64,000 bases of DNA from an uncultured Psychroserpens sp. (GCA_947488655.1 CANKZZ010000005.1:1-64000); one strand, 5' to 3'; positions 45,012-53,901 are shown, counted from the stretch's first letter. Made by a program: numbers and translations. Notes: generated from the letters alone by a model not told the origin.

Positions 45012-45911
45012 TCAAATTTTAAACAATGAATATCCAACTCCAATGCCTAACCACGGTTGTTTATTGTAATTCCATTTTTTAGATGCGTCACCAAGACTAT
45101 AATCCCAACCATAAAATACACCAAAATTTAGCTTGTTGAACGAATAAGTTGCTCCAAAACCAAAACTGAATAGCCCTTGGTTAATTGTGTTTCCGCTTTC
45201 AATAGGTATTTCGGCATTTGAAGTATTTGAATTATTTAATTCGACAGTTGAGGCGCCAAGAATTACACCACCAGATAGTTTCCAAGTATTAGATTTATTT
45301 CCAACTTTATCTCTATACATAAAGCTTGAATTTCCATATGAAAAACCTAATAAGAAATTTAGATTGATGGCAGTTGTGAATTCTTCTCCGATATCATTCG
45401 ACTTATCTTTAAATCTATATTTTAAAGGAATAGTAACAGATGAAACAGTAAATTCAGTAAATGGCAGCCATTCTTTATGCCTATTTTTTAATGATATAAA
45501 ATATGTCGAGTTAAGTGTATCCCTTTTACTAATAAAAGGATTAATTATTATTTTATTTTTATCATCTGGAAACTTTACAAAAGCTTTTATAACTTCATTT
45601 CTATCTGGATTTACAGTTATTAAAAATTTTTGTTTCTCAAAGAAACTATCATTGATGGTGTCTATTTTTTTTACTTCAACATTTTTTCCGTTAATAGTTT
45701 TTGAGACTGTATATTCAATAGTTTTAAATCCCTTAAATGTATCTCTAATTGAATCTTGTTGTTTTGGAGTCAGCTCTTTAAAAGACACTTTCTTTTCTGT
45801 TTTTAAAAGTTTTAATTTACTCTGTGGTATATAATAAGTTCTCTTATAGGTATCTTGAGAGTAAATAAGTGTAGTGCAGAATAAAAATCCGATAAAAAAT
45901 AAATATTTCAT
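45012..45911 (-). CDS. Exported beta-barrel-like protein of unknown function
   Basis: 299 residues with a signal peptide (MKYLFFIGFLFCTTLIYSQ). The first 150 residues are Lys/Asp/Thr-rich. The C-terminal half has alternating outer-membrane-style strands (INLNFLLGFSYGNSSF, LFSFGFGATYSFNKLNFGVFYGWDYS, WLGIGVGYSLFKI) ending in a hydrophobic residue pattern like that of outer-membrane barrels. It converges with the LLM gene. No named family is recognised. Confidence 0.55.
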   Translation of the reverse strand: MKYLFFIGFLFCTTLIYSQDTYKRTYYIPQSKLKLLKTEKKVSFKELTPKQQDSIRDTFKGFKTIEYTVSKTINGKNVEVKKIDTINDSFFEKQKFLITVNPDRNEVIKAFVKFPDDKNKIIINPFISKRDTLNSTYFISLKNRHKEWLPFTEFTVSSVTIPLKYRFKDKSNDIGEEFTTAINLNFLLGFSYGNSSFMYRDKVGNKSNTWKLSGGVILGASTVELNNSNTSNAEIPIESGNTINQGLFSFGFGATYSFNKLNFGVFYGWDYSLGDASKKWNYNKQPWLGIGVGYSLFKI

Positions 45912-45932
45912 AAGTAACTGGTTTTAGATAAT

Positions 45933-46075
45933 CAAGAAACATTAATTTTAAGAAGATTTCAATACCTAATATTAGGTATAATTTAATTGCTAACTGCAGA
46001 TTAAATTTAATGAGTGTATGGAATTTGGCTGAAAGAGAAATTTTTAGCTCTTATGGCAAGTCTCTGAGAAATGCG
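45933..46075. repeat. Left imperfect direct repeat flanking the SIR2-STAND island
   Basis: Resembles 49987-50095 in blocks: GAAACATT...TTCAAT, then AGATTAAATTTAATGAGTG (the right copy has AGATTAAATATAACAAGTG), TATGGAATTT, and GCTCTTATGGCAAGT (right GCTCTTGTGGCCAGT), then GAGAA and a GCG-rich end. The left copy has ~35 extra bases between blocks. Same orientation, so the 3.9 kb between them behaves like a cassette. Confidence 0.65.
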
Positions 46076-46173
46076 AAGCATACTTGAGGACAATAATTTA
46101 AAATAGAAATGCTCCGAAAAATCGCGTAGAAAAAAATATAACGCACAAATACTCAAATATGCTAAATATAGCT

Positions 46174-46360
46174 GTTACATAATTACTCATTCATTTCTAT
46201 TTGTATTTATAAGTTTTCGTGAATCTCATAAATTCGATTTGCCTATCGATATGAACGTAAAGGATCATAACTGAACTAAGTAAAATAAAATCCTAAAGTT
46301 TCTATTCGCTATTCTACTTGTATAAATACAAATGTACTATAATGTTCTGCGTTATGTAAC
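46174..46360. repeat. Large imperfect inverted repeat
   Basis: GTTACATAA (46174-46182) pairs with TTATGTAAC (46352-46360), and ATTTGTATTTATA (46199-46211) pairs perfectly with TATAAATACAAAT (46321-46333). An outer arm ATAACGCA (46138-46145) also pairs with TGCGTTAT (46348-46355) as an alternative. This gives a foldable structure of roughly 190 bp with an unpaired interior, reminiscent of recombination sites of cassette arrays, but without a canonical integron attC core. Confidence 0.55.
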
Positions 46361-46624
46361 TTGAGCTTTGGTTAAAAGCGAAAGTTTTACTACAGTTTCT
46401 TCAAAAAATTTCACTCCAAAAGTTTCTTTAAAAAGGTAATGGAACACTTTTTATGCGACGACGTAGGAGGGAAGCGTAATGTGTGTGAAATGGGAATGTA
46501 TGTTAAAAACTTTGTTTATTTTACGGTTTTCCCTCATAATAATTCCTACAATATTTTGTAGATTTAAACTCTCCCTTTTTACTAATTTCTAATTACTTGA
46601 ATATTAAAATTTACATAGGATTTC

Positions 46625-49600
46625 ATGAACGAAACTAAAATACCAAAAGCATTAATAGACCAGATAAAAGATGGTAACGTAATATTATTTTTAGGAGCAG
46701 GAGCAGCTTTTGATTCAAAGCATCCAAAAGGTGACAAACCACCAACAGGCAAACAATTAGCGAACTTAATTTCAGAAAAGTTCTTGGGTAAAGAATATTT
46801 AGATTCTGATTTGCAATATGTTTCCGAATTGGCAATTAGTGAACTTGATTTATTAACTGTTCAAAAATTCATTGCTGATATATTTAAAGAATTTAAACCA
46901 GGAGATCATCATTTGAGTATTCCATTATACCGATGGAATTCAATTTTTACAACAAATTACGATTTAATTATTGAAGACTCTTATGATAAAGTAAAAGAAA
47001 GACAGCAGATATTAGCCACCTTTATTAAAAATGGAGAACGTGTTAAAGACAAAATGAATTTGCCTAATTCAATAATGTATAATAAACTTCATGGTTCTAT
47101 AACCGATATAAGTGATGAGACATTACCTCTAATTTTAACACCTGATCAATATGTTGAACATCGTGAAAATAGAGATAGGTTATTTGATAGATTAAAAGAA
47201 CAATCTTATGAGTATCCGATACTATTTGTTGGGTTTAGTTTTGCTGATTTGGATATAAGACATACATTAAAAGAACTAGACAAACTTGGACATGCAAGAC
47301 CTAGATCATATATGGTTGGTCCAAGTATTACAGATGCAGAACAGAGATTATGGGATCAGAAAAAGATATCTTCAATTAAAATGACTTTTAAGGAGTTTAT
47401 GGATTCTTTAAGTAATGAAATAGATGAAAACGAAAGGAAATTAAGTGGTGTAATTAGAGACAAAGTGTCTCATCCAATTATGAAAAAATTCCAATCAGGA
47501 GCTAAAGAACCATCTGATCGATTAATGGAGTTTTTAGATAGAGATATTATATATATACATCCAAATCTAGCTGAAGAAAACACTGACCCTAAAGTCTTTT
47601 ACAAAGGTTATTTTGAAGGTTGGGACCCTATCATTAAAAATTATGATGTTCAAAGAGATGTAACTGATAAAATATTATCAGAAGTTTTTGTTATTGATGA
47701 AGAAGATAGATTAACTGATCAAGAATTATTTATTATTAATGGTAATGCTGGTTCAGGAAAGACAGTCTTGCTACACAGATTAGCTTGGGATGCTTCTGTT
47801 TCTTTTGAAAAATTATGTATTTATTATAAGTCAGATATTTTAATAGAATACAATAGAATATCAGAACTTTATCAGTTAGTAAAAGAAAGGATATATCTAT
47901 TCATAGATAATATTACTGAAAAAGTTGATGATGCAGAATATATATTATCCAAAGCAAAAAAAGACAAAATTCCATTGTCGATAATTGGAGCAGAACGAAC
48001 AAATGTTTGGAATATTGAAGGAGAAAGACTTTACCCATATCTTACTAGGTCATATAATTTAGGGTATTTAAAGGATAAAGAAATTAACGATTTAATTTCT
48101 TTATTGTCAAAATATAAATCTTTAGGCTACTTAACAGGAAAAAGCCTTGAAAAGCAAAAAGAAGCATTATCTGAAAAATCGGGTCGTGAGCTATTAGTAG
48201 CATTATATGAAGCAACTGCTGGAAAACCTTTTCCTGATATTGTTATGGATGAATACAAATCTATTCCAAGTGAAGAAGCACAAAGTTTATATTTAACAAT
48301 TTGTATGTTTCATAGAATTGGAGCATACACTCGAGCTGGTAATATATCAAGATTGCATAATATTAATTTTTCATATTTTAAAGAAAAATTATTTAAACCG
48401 TTAGAATCTGTTGTTTATCATCATCGTAATTATGTGATAAATGATTATGTCTTTACTACAAGACATCAGCATATTGCTGAATTAGTTTTTGAGCAAGCAT
48501 TAGTAGATCAGGAAGCGAGATATCAAAAATATATTAAAGTAATTTCTAAACTTGATGTTGACTACGATAGTGATCGACAAGTTTTTATTGCACTTACTAA
48601 CGCAAAGAAATTAATGGATTCCTTTAAAGATGTCAATAAAATTAGAGGTATATATAAAGCTGCTTTTGAAAACATAGGCGAAAATCCATCACTTATGCAA
48701 CAAGAATCAATATTCGAAATGAGAGCAGGAGGAGGGAATTTAGAAAAAGCTGATGAATTATTAATTAAGGCACATGAATTGGATCCTGATAATGTTTTTA
48801 TTGCCCATTCGAAAGCTGAATTCTTATTAAGGAAAGCCGAAAAATCATCTCATCCTCTTATTATTAAGAAAAATTTGACTTCAGCAAAAGATATTTGCAA
48901 TGATATTTTAGGGAATAAACGAAATAAAAATTTGATACACGCTTATCATACATTTTTAAAAATATTATTAGTTGAATTAAAAATTGCTCTCGAAGAAGAT
49001 AATAATGAATTGATAGAGCAAAAGATTCAAGAGTTTGAAAAAATGATAAGTAAAGTAATTCAAACCTATCCAAATGAAAGTTTTATTCTTGAATCTGAAT
49101 CTAATTTCAATCAGTTGATAGACAATACACCAAGAGCTTTAGAGTCATTAAAAGCAGCTTTTGATTTAAACAAAAAGAGTCCATATTTGGCTTCTAGACT
49201 AGCCAATTATTATCAAGAAAATGATAATTTAGATGATGCATTAACAGTGCTCCATGAGTCAGTTAATAATAACCTAAATGATAGAGACTTAAATTTTAAA
49301 TATGCGAAGTTATTAATGATTAAAACGCCAGAGAACTATGTTGATTTAAAACATTATTTAAGAAAGTCTTTTACAAAAAAAGATAAAAGATATGAAGCTC
49401 AATTTCTTTATGCTAGAATCCTATATCTTTTAGGTGAAGAAGAAAATAAAGAATATTTTGATTTTCTAAAAGGTGTTCCTCTAGATTATAGAATAAAAAA
49501 ACAAGTTCAAGGTACTGTAATTGAACATGGTAAGCCAAAAATATTTGAAGGTAGTGTTATGAAACTAGAAAGTTCATATGGCTTTATTAAACAAGATGTT

Positions 49601-49726
49601 ACTGGAGAAACTATATATTTTAATAGAGGTACAGATTTACAGGAATTAAGATTTAATTCTAGAATAAAATTCAAGAAAGCATTTAATTTTAATGGTCCAA
49701 TTGCAATAGAAATTTTATCGCAATAA
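46625..49726 (+). CDS. SIR2 - STAND-like NTPase - TPR - cold-shock-domain protein (putative antiphage effector)
   Basis: 1033 residues, no close neighbour. (1) Residues ~10-265: SIR2_2-type NAD-binding domain with LGAG (23-26), TTNYD (109-113), the catalytic-type His156 in KLHGS and FVGFSFADLDIR (201-212). (2) ~355-640: P-loop NTPase with Walker A GNAGSGKT (373-380), Walker B LFID (425-428) and a GAERTNVW sensor-like segment, as in STAND ATPases. (3) ~690-950: TPR-like helical repeats (LEKADELLIKAHELDPDN, LDDALTVLHESV). (4) ~974-1031: cold-shock/OB-like domain with YGFI and IYFN in the places of RNP1/RNP2. SIR2-STAND proteins (for example Avs5-type) deplete NAD when they sense phage; the CSD suggests nucleic-acid contact. 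Antiphage function is inferred. Confidence 0.8.
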   Translation: MNETKIPKALIDQIKDGNVILFLGAGAAFDSKHPKGDKPPTGKQLANLISEKFLGKEYLDSDLQYVSELAISELDLLTVQKFIADIFKEFKPGDHHLSIPLYRWNSIFTTNYDLIIEDSYDKVKERQQILATFIKNGERVKDKMNLPNSIMYNKLHGSITDISDETLPLILTPDQYVEHRENRDRLFDRLKEQSYEYPILFVGFSFADLDIRHTLKELDKLGHARPRSYMVGPSITDAEQRLWDQKKISSIKMTFKEFMDSLSNEIDENERKLSGVIRDKVSHPIMKKFQSGAKEPSDRLMEFLDRDIIYIHPNLAEENTDPKVFYKGYFEGWDPIIKNYDVQRDVTDKILSEVFVIDEEDRLTDQELFIINGNAGSGKTVLLHRLAWDASVSFEKLCIYYKSDILIEYNRISELYQLVKERIYLFIDNITEKVDDAEYILSKAKKDKIPLSIIGAERTNVWNIEGERLYPYLTRSYNLGYLKDKEINDLISLLSKYKSLGYLTGKSLEKQKEALSEKSGRELLVALYEATAGKPFPDIVMDEYKSIPSEEAQSLYLTICMFHRIGAYTRAGNISRLHNINFSYFKEKLFKPLESVVYHHRNYVINDYVFTTRHQHIAELVFEQALVDQEARYQKYIKVISKLDVDYDSDRQVFIALTNAKKLMDSFKDVNKIRGIYKAAFENIGENPSLMQQESIFEMRAGGGNLEKADELLIKAHELDPDNVFIAHSKAEFLLRKAEKSSHPLIIKKNLTSAKDICNDILGNKRNKNLIHAYHTFLKILLVELKIALEEDNNELIEQKIQEFEKMISKVIQTYPNESFILESESNFNQLIDNTPRALESLKAAFDLNKKSPYLASRLANYYQENDNLDDALTVLHESVNNNLNDRDLNFKYAKLLMIKTPENYVDLKHYLRKSFTKKDKRYEAQFLYARILYLLGEEENKEYFDFLKGVPLDYRIKKQVQGTVIEHGKPKIFEGSVMKLESSYGFIKQDVTGETIYFNRGTDLQELRFNSRIKFKKAFNFNGPIAIEILSQ

Positions 49727-49986
49727 TATCGGCCTCATAAAATTTTGGCTAAAACAATAGGAGAAATGAGCGTCCATATTTTAGGGGTTTAGTAATAGAG
49801 TTTCTTAAGAGTTTTATTTATACAAGAGATTTCAAAGCAATCTTGACGAGTTACAATGTTTCCTAAAATATAGCGAATGAACCGTTAATTGTTTCCAAAA
49901 TTATATGCAGCCTTGAATTTTTGTTTTAGGTATTAATTTTAAATATCTACAAGACATCTTAAATTAATAGTGTTTCAAGACAAAAG

Positions 49987-50095
49987 ACAATGAAACATTT
50001 AAAGAAAACTTCAATTAGTAGATTAAATATAACAAGTGCATGGAATTTTATTTTTTTTAAATTTTATGCTCTTGTGGCCAGTTGACGAGAATCGC
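49987..50095. repeat. Right imperfect direct repeat flanking the SIR2-STAND island
   Basis: Partner of 45933-46075; blocks GAAACATTTAAAGAAAACTT, AGATTAAATATAACAAGTG, CATGGAATTTT and GCTCTTGTGGCCAGT follow in the same order and orientation. By eye about three-quarters of bases in the aligned blocks are identical. Confidence 0.65.
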
Positions 50096-50540
50096 ATAAA
50101 ATTCTTTATTGCGTATATTTGTCGAATAAGCGATTTTTAAATCATAGCAAAAGGTTAGCTTTTATAATGCGCTGTCAAGTGAATGAAACCCAAAAGCTTT
50201 CGTTAAAGCGTTGGCAACGAATGTTGGTCTTTTTTATACGAATTATTCTATGGTATTTAACATTAGTATATAATTATAGCTTACGATTATTATCAAACAT
50301 CATACTTATAACTAAATGTTGTCTTCATATTGAATAATCCACAGGATTACCCACTATTAAAAATGTACTATAATTTATATTATGTAAAATAGAATTATTC
50401 AACACATGATTATATTACCTCTCTATAGTAATCAAACTCATATAATACAAATATATAGTGTCATTGAGATTACATAGTAAGTTATGACAAATATAGACCT
50501 TACATCATTTATAAATCACCTCGACTATAATTATAAAACA

Positions 50541-50575
50541 TAAAAAAAGCCCATCACAATGTGATAGGCTTTTAA
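50541..50575 (-). terminator. Rho-independent terminator
   Basis: Minus strand: AAAGCCTATCAC pairs with GTGATGGGCTTT around ATT, followed by a T run, 20 bp after the cold-shock gene's stop. Confidence 0.9.
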
Positions 50576-50594
50576 AATTTTGGTTAAGCGTATA

Positions 50595-50786
50595 TTAGAT
50601 AACTTTTACGTTAATTGCGTTTAATCCTTTTTTTCCTTCTGTAAGATCGAATTCTACTTCATCACCTTCGCGAATCTCATCGATTAATCCAGAAATGTGA
50701 ACAAAATGTTCGTTGTTTGAACCTTCTTCTGTTATAAATCCGAAACCTTTGGTATCGTTGAAGAATTTTACTGTTCCTTTACTCAT
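50595..50786 (-). CDS. Cold-shock protein (CspA family)
   Basis: 63 residues from the ATG at 50786 (MSKGTVKFFNDTKGFGFITEEG); an upstream in-frame extension to 50846 is rejected because it adds hydrophobic residues unlike any Csp. RNP1 KGFGFI and RNP2 HFVHI are intact, so it binds single-stranded RNA/DNA as an RNA chaperone. The gap of ~60 bp to lpxD leaves a 5' leader. It is the nearest intact gene to the SIR2 protein, which itself carries a CSD-like tail, though it belongs to the chromosome side of the repeat. Confidence 0.95.
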   Translation of the reverse strand: MSKGTVKFFNDTKGFGFITEEGSNNEHFVHISGLIDEIREGDEVEFDLTEGKKGLNAINVKVI

Positions 50787-50846
50787 AATTGTAATATAAT
50801 TTATTATTAATACTAAGTGTATTTCAACAATGATGCCAAGAATCAA

Positions 50847-51836
50847 TTAGCGTGCTAATTTTCTGAGTGCTACCCATTGTTTTAGCATTTCTCTGGAGTC
50901 TACTGCAGGATAACCTAACACAGTTTTTCCTGCTGGTACGTCATTCATCACACCAGATCCTGCACCAACTGTAGCACCAGAATGTATGGTTGTATGATCT
51001 TTTATGGATGCGCTTCCGCCAATAATTACACCATCGCCAAGTGTTACAGAGCCTGCTAATCCGCTACTTCCTGCCATAATACAAGAACGACCTAGTACAC
51101 AATTGTGAGCAATCTGTACCAAATTATCAATCTTACATCCATCGCCAATTATTGTAGAACTAAATTTTCCGCGGTCAACACAACTATTAGCACCAATCTC
51201 TACAGCGTTACCAATAACCACATTACCAATATGCGGAATTTTAACCAATCCTCTACCATCATCACTTGGTCTATACCCAAACCCATCGGCTCCAATACTC
51301 ACATTAGTATGAAAAATACAGTGACTACCAATTACAGAGCGTTCTCTTATCACAGTGCCAGACCACACCGTTGTATAATCGCCTATAGTTGTTTCGTCTA
51401 AAATAGTAACGTTAGGATATATAATAACACCTTTTCCCAAAACCACATCCTTACCAATATAACTGCCAGCTCCAACCCTACTTCCTTCTCCAATAACTGC
51501 AGTAATATCAATAGTTGCAGTAGGATGAATATCGGTTTCAAAATTTGGTGCTTTAGGAGCAAAAACATCTAATAATTTAGCCATAGCTAAATCGGCATTT
51601 TTAACCTTTATAATTACACGGTTTTCTCCTGGTTCTATATCTAGATTATCATTAACAATAGCGAGAGCAGCATTAGAGTCTGCCCACATTGCTGCAAATT
51701 TGCGGTTTCCTATAAAAGTGGCTTGGCTACTATTGGCATTTTTAATGGTTTCTAAACCCGTAATTTGCTGTGTAGTTTCGCCAAAAACTTCCCCTTCTAC
51801 AACACTATTAATCTCTTGTATCGTCAATGATTTCAT
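50847..51836 (-). CDS. lpxD: UDP-3-O-(3-hydroxyacyl)glucosamine N-acyltransferase
   Basis: 329 residues. An N-terminal uridine-binding domain (LETIKNANSSQATFIGNRKFAAMWADSNAALAIV) leads to a left-handed beta-helix of hexapeptide repeats (VIGEGSRVGAGSYIGKDVVLGKGVIIYPN...). The catalytic His is in QIAHNCVLGRSCIMAGSSGLAGSV. It adds the second acyl chain in lipid A synthesis. No other lpx gene is adjacent. The C-terminal helix ends LARKLAR-like (WVALRKLAR). Confidence 0.93.
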   Translation of the reverse strand: MKSLTIQEINSVVEGEVFGETTQQITGLETIKNANSSQATFIGNRKFAAMWADSNAALAIVNDNLDIEPGENRVIIKVKNADLAMAKLLDVFAPKAPNFETDIHPTATIDITAVIGEGSRVGAGSYIGKDVVLGKGVIIYPNVTILDETTIGDYTTVWSGTVIRERSVIGSHCIFHTNVSIGADGFGYRPSDDGRGLVKIPHIGNVVIGNAVEIGANSCVDRGKFSSTIIGDGCKIDNLVQIAHNCVLGRSCIMAGSSGLAGSVTLGDGVIIGGSASIKDHTTIHSGATVGAGSGVMNDVPAGKTVLGYPAVDSREMLKQWVALRKLAR

Positions 51837-51907
51837 TCCTTATAATTTTTCTTTTGGTTAATTGGCTACAATATACTTAAATCGGATGAAATGATTGAGA
51901 ATATGTT

Positions 51908-51919
51908 TTTCTTCGGAAA
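51908..51919. repeat. TTTCTTCGGAAA motif copy (intergenic)
   Basis: Exact copy of the 12-bp motif, 72 bp upstream of lpxD, just after the end of the reconstructed DUF6090 reading frame. Confidence 0.7.
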
Positions 51920-51967
51920 TTCTTTAGATAATAGAAAATGTAAGGTTGAGTTTAAATACATCCTATA

Positions 51968-52678
51968 TTACAAACGTTCTAATCGTGATTTGTAACCTAC
52001 TAAGTCGTTTTCAAATCCATAAACAATGTTTCCGTAGAGATTAACGTACAAAAACCGTAATGACGCTATTTTAGATTTAAATTTATCACTACTTAAATAA
52101 CGAATGCAATCATCTTTACATTTATAGTCTGTGATTAATTCAACGTACCAATTTTCGGTTTTTTAAATTTCAGATAAATTAGAAGTTAACTTTTCATAAA
52201 TTATATTTTCAATATCATTAATATTCTTTGCATATAATTTATACATACTACTCACTGCAATGAGTTCTTTAGATCGTGCACTGTTGTTTAGTGTTGCATT
52301 GTCTATTAAATTAATTGCGGTTTGATCTAAAGGCAAATCATAAACATCATATAACAAAGTGCTTACCATAGAATTACTTTTAACTTTTGACCTATCATAT
52401 TCGCGATCTAATCCTTTTAAATAGATGTTTTGAATAGTGTCTAAATCCTTTTGAAATGCTTGAGTTTTATAGATATCTTTTTCAATTTGTAAGATTACTT
52501 TTTGAGTAAGCTCATTATTGATGTTGACTAATTGCCTGTTATTTTTCCAATTATTGATACCCAATGCAATGAGAATCCCAATGATTACAAGTAGAATTTC
52601 TCCAAAAGCATAGGTTAAATATTTACTTAATCTTGTACCTCTTAATACTTGAAATCGTTTTTTATGAAATAATTTCAT
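51968..52678 (-). pseudogene. DUF6090-like membrane protein interrupted by an in-frame stop
   Basis: From the ATG at 52678 the frame encodes 171 residues and meets a TAA at 52165-52163. Read through it, the same frame continues for 64 codons to a TAA at 51970-51968: KTENWYVELITDYKCKDD, then CIRYLSSDKFKSKIASLRF. The region parallels the end of the adjacent paralogue (SWYSDYFVGGLCNEDCLDYF), including the C-x3-C pattern. Full length would be 236 residues against 239 for the paralogue. The N-terminus (RLSKYLTYAFGEILLVIIGILIALGINNWKNN) is a DUF6090-type membrane anchor. Either a recent nonsense mutation or a shortened product. The start overlaps the upstream gene by 4 bp. Confidence 0.7.
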
Positions 52679-53394
52679 GATTTTTTATCTTCTAATAGCT
52701 TAATTAATTTTTTAATTTCAGTTTGGTACTCTATAATAATAGTTAAGTAATTATCAAAATACAGTGCTTCATAGTAAGTCAAACGATTTCTATAAGCATT
52801 ACTATCAAAATAGTCTAGACAGTCTTCATTACATAAGCCACCAACAAAATAATCTGAGTACCAACTAAAATTATCTCTAAGGTATTTCATGTTATCTACA
52901 ATTTCAGAAAGTATGATACTATTTTGAAAAACAAATCCTTCTTTATCATATTTATTATAAAAACCAAGTATGGAATCTACTTTAGGGTTTAAATTCTTAG
53001 CTTCTTTATTAAAATTACTCAGCATATCATATCCTTGCCTACTAAAGTTAGAAATCGTACCTGAAGTCATTATATATCTACAATCTTGACAGCTTCTAAT
53101 GGAATCTTGAAATTTAGCACTATACAATATTTTGCTTATCAATTTATTTGTCGGTCTTGAGAATTCAATAATTTCTGTAGTTTCTGCTAGGTCATCTTTT
53201 AAATCATTTTGAACCACTTGGATGATTCTATTTAATTCATTTACTTCGGCTTTTCTCGCTTTCCAATTGTTAATTCCTAATGCAATGAGAATACCGATAA
53301 CAACCAAAATAATTTCTCCAATAGCATATATAATATATTTTTGTAATCGATTGCCCTTTAATAATTGTAATCGATTGGTGTTAAAAAACTTCAT
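52675..53394 (-). CDS. DUF6090 family membrane protein
   Basis: 239 residues. A basic start (RLQLLKGNRLQKYIIYAIGEIILVVIGILIALGINNWKARKAEV) anchors it in the inner membrane with one transmembrane helix; the rest is periplasmic and helical. A cysteine cluster (SCQDC, LCNEDC) may form disulphides. Family function is unknown; such genes commonly occur in tandem in Flavobacteriaceae. It overlaps the interrupted paralogue by 4 bp (ATGA). Confidence 0.85.
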   Translation of the reverse strand: MKFFNTNRLQLLKGNRLQKYIIYAIGEIILVVIGILIALGINNWKARKAEVNELNRIIQVVQNDLKDDLAETTEIIEFSRPTNKLISKILYSAKFQDSIRSCQDCRYIMTSGTISNFSRQGYDMLSNFNKEAKNLNPKVDSILGFYNKYDKEGFVFQNSIILSEIVDNMKYLRDNFSWYSDYFVGGLCNEDCLDYFDSNAYRNRLTYYEALYFDNYLTIIIEYQTEIKKLIKLLEDKKS

Positions 53395-53548
53395 TAATTA
53401 TGTTGTTGGTTAATTATAGAAAATTATTCGCGTGATTATATAACTAATTTAGTAAATATAAACAGAATAGAAAATTAGAGTCAATTTTCATAACTATAAA
53501 AAAAACATTCTAATATACAGAAAGAGTTAATTATGATTTTAAATTATT

Positions 53549-53884
53549 TTAGTGCGTTTGATGAGAAACTACCTTTAAACCCACTATAGAAATAATTAAA
53601 GTAGTTATAAAAAATAAACGCCAAAAGGTTGCAGGCTCTTTAAAAATAAAAATGCCAACTAAAACGGTTCCAACAGCGCCAATACCTGTCCAAACAGCAT
53701 AAGCTGTGCCAATTGGTAATTGTTGAGTAGCTTTTACGAGAAGAAGCATACTAATAGCTAAACACACCAAAAAGCCAATATACCAATACGTTGTAATGGT
53801 TCCTGTTGCCTCCTTAGCTTTTCCCAGACAAAATGCAAAAGCCACCTCAAAGAGTCCTGCAATAATTAGAAATATCCAATTCAT
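53549..53884 (-). CDS. SMR family exporter (SugE/Gdx-like)
   Basis: 111 residues with four membrane helices and the essential membrane Glu13 in IIAGLFEVAFAFCLGKA. LPIGTAYAVWTGIGAVGTVLVGI closely follows the SugE/Gdx pattern, so guanidinium or quaternary ammonium export is likely. No guanidine riboswitch is evident, as the ACT-domain gene ends only 17 bp upstream, suggesting co-transcription. Confidence 0.85.
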   Translation of the reverse strand: MNWIFLIIAGLFEVAFAFCLGKAKEATGTITTYWYIGFLVCLAISMLLLVKATQQLPIGTAYAVWTGIGAVGTVLVGIFIFKEPATFWRLFFITTLIISIVGLKVVSHQTH

Positions 53885-53901
53885 TTATTAATTATAAAAA
53901 T

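Larger units (their letters stand above)
45912..46624. other. Long non-coding flank 5' of the SIR2-STAND gene
   Basis: 713 bp without a credible gene. It contains the left copy of an imperfect direct repeat (45933-46075) and a large inverted structure (46174-46360). The promoter for the SIR2 gene must lie near 46560-46610, but no clear TAnnTTTG box is seen. Base composition and the lack of genes contrast with the compact neighbourhood on the left. Confidence 0.6.
49727..50594. other. Long non-coding flank 3' of the SIR2-STAND gene
   Basis: About 870 bp. It contains the right copy of the direct repeat, an inverted pair CGCATAAAA (50093-50101) / TTTTATAATGCG (50160-50171), and GCGTTGGCAACG near 50207. 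A 72-codon plus-strand frame at 50119-50337 overlaps this structured region, lacks a recognisable domain and is judged spurious. A terminator for the cold-shock gene closes the right end. Confidence 0.6.

Noticed and set aside
45187-45834. 215-codon plus-strand frame
   Set aside because: It is antisense to the exported beta-barrel-like gene, which has a signal peptide and periodic strands; the antisense product has no recognisable domain.
46625-49726. Interpretation as a protein deacetylase (sirtuin)
   Set aside because: The SIR2_2-type motifs, lack of the zinc-binding Cys tetrad and fusion to a STAND-like NTPase fit defence NADases better.
50119-50337. 72-codon plus-strand frame after the SIR2 gene
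   Set aside because: It begins just after the direct repeat in structured non-coding DNA, has no domain and no promoter box.
53549-53901. Guanidine riboswitch upstream of the SugE/Gdx-like gene
   Set aside because: Only 17 bp separate it from the ACT-domain gene, too little for a riboswitch.
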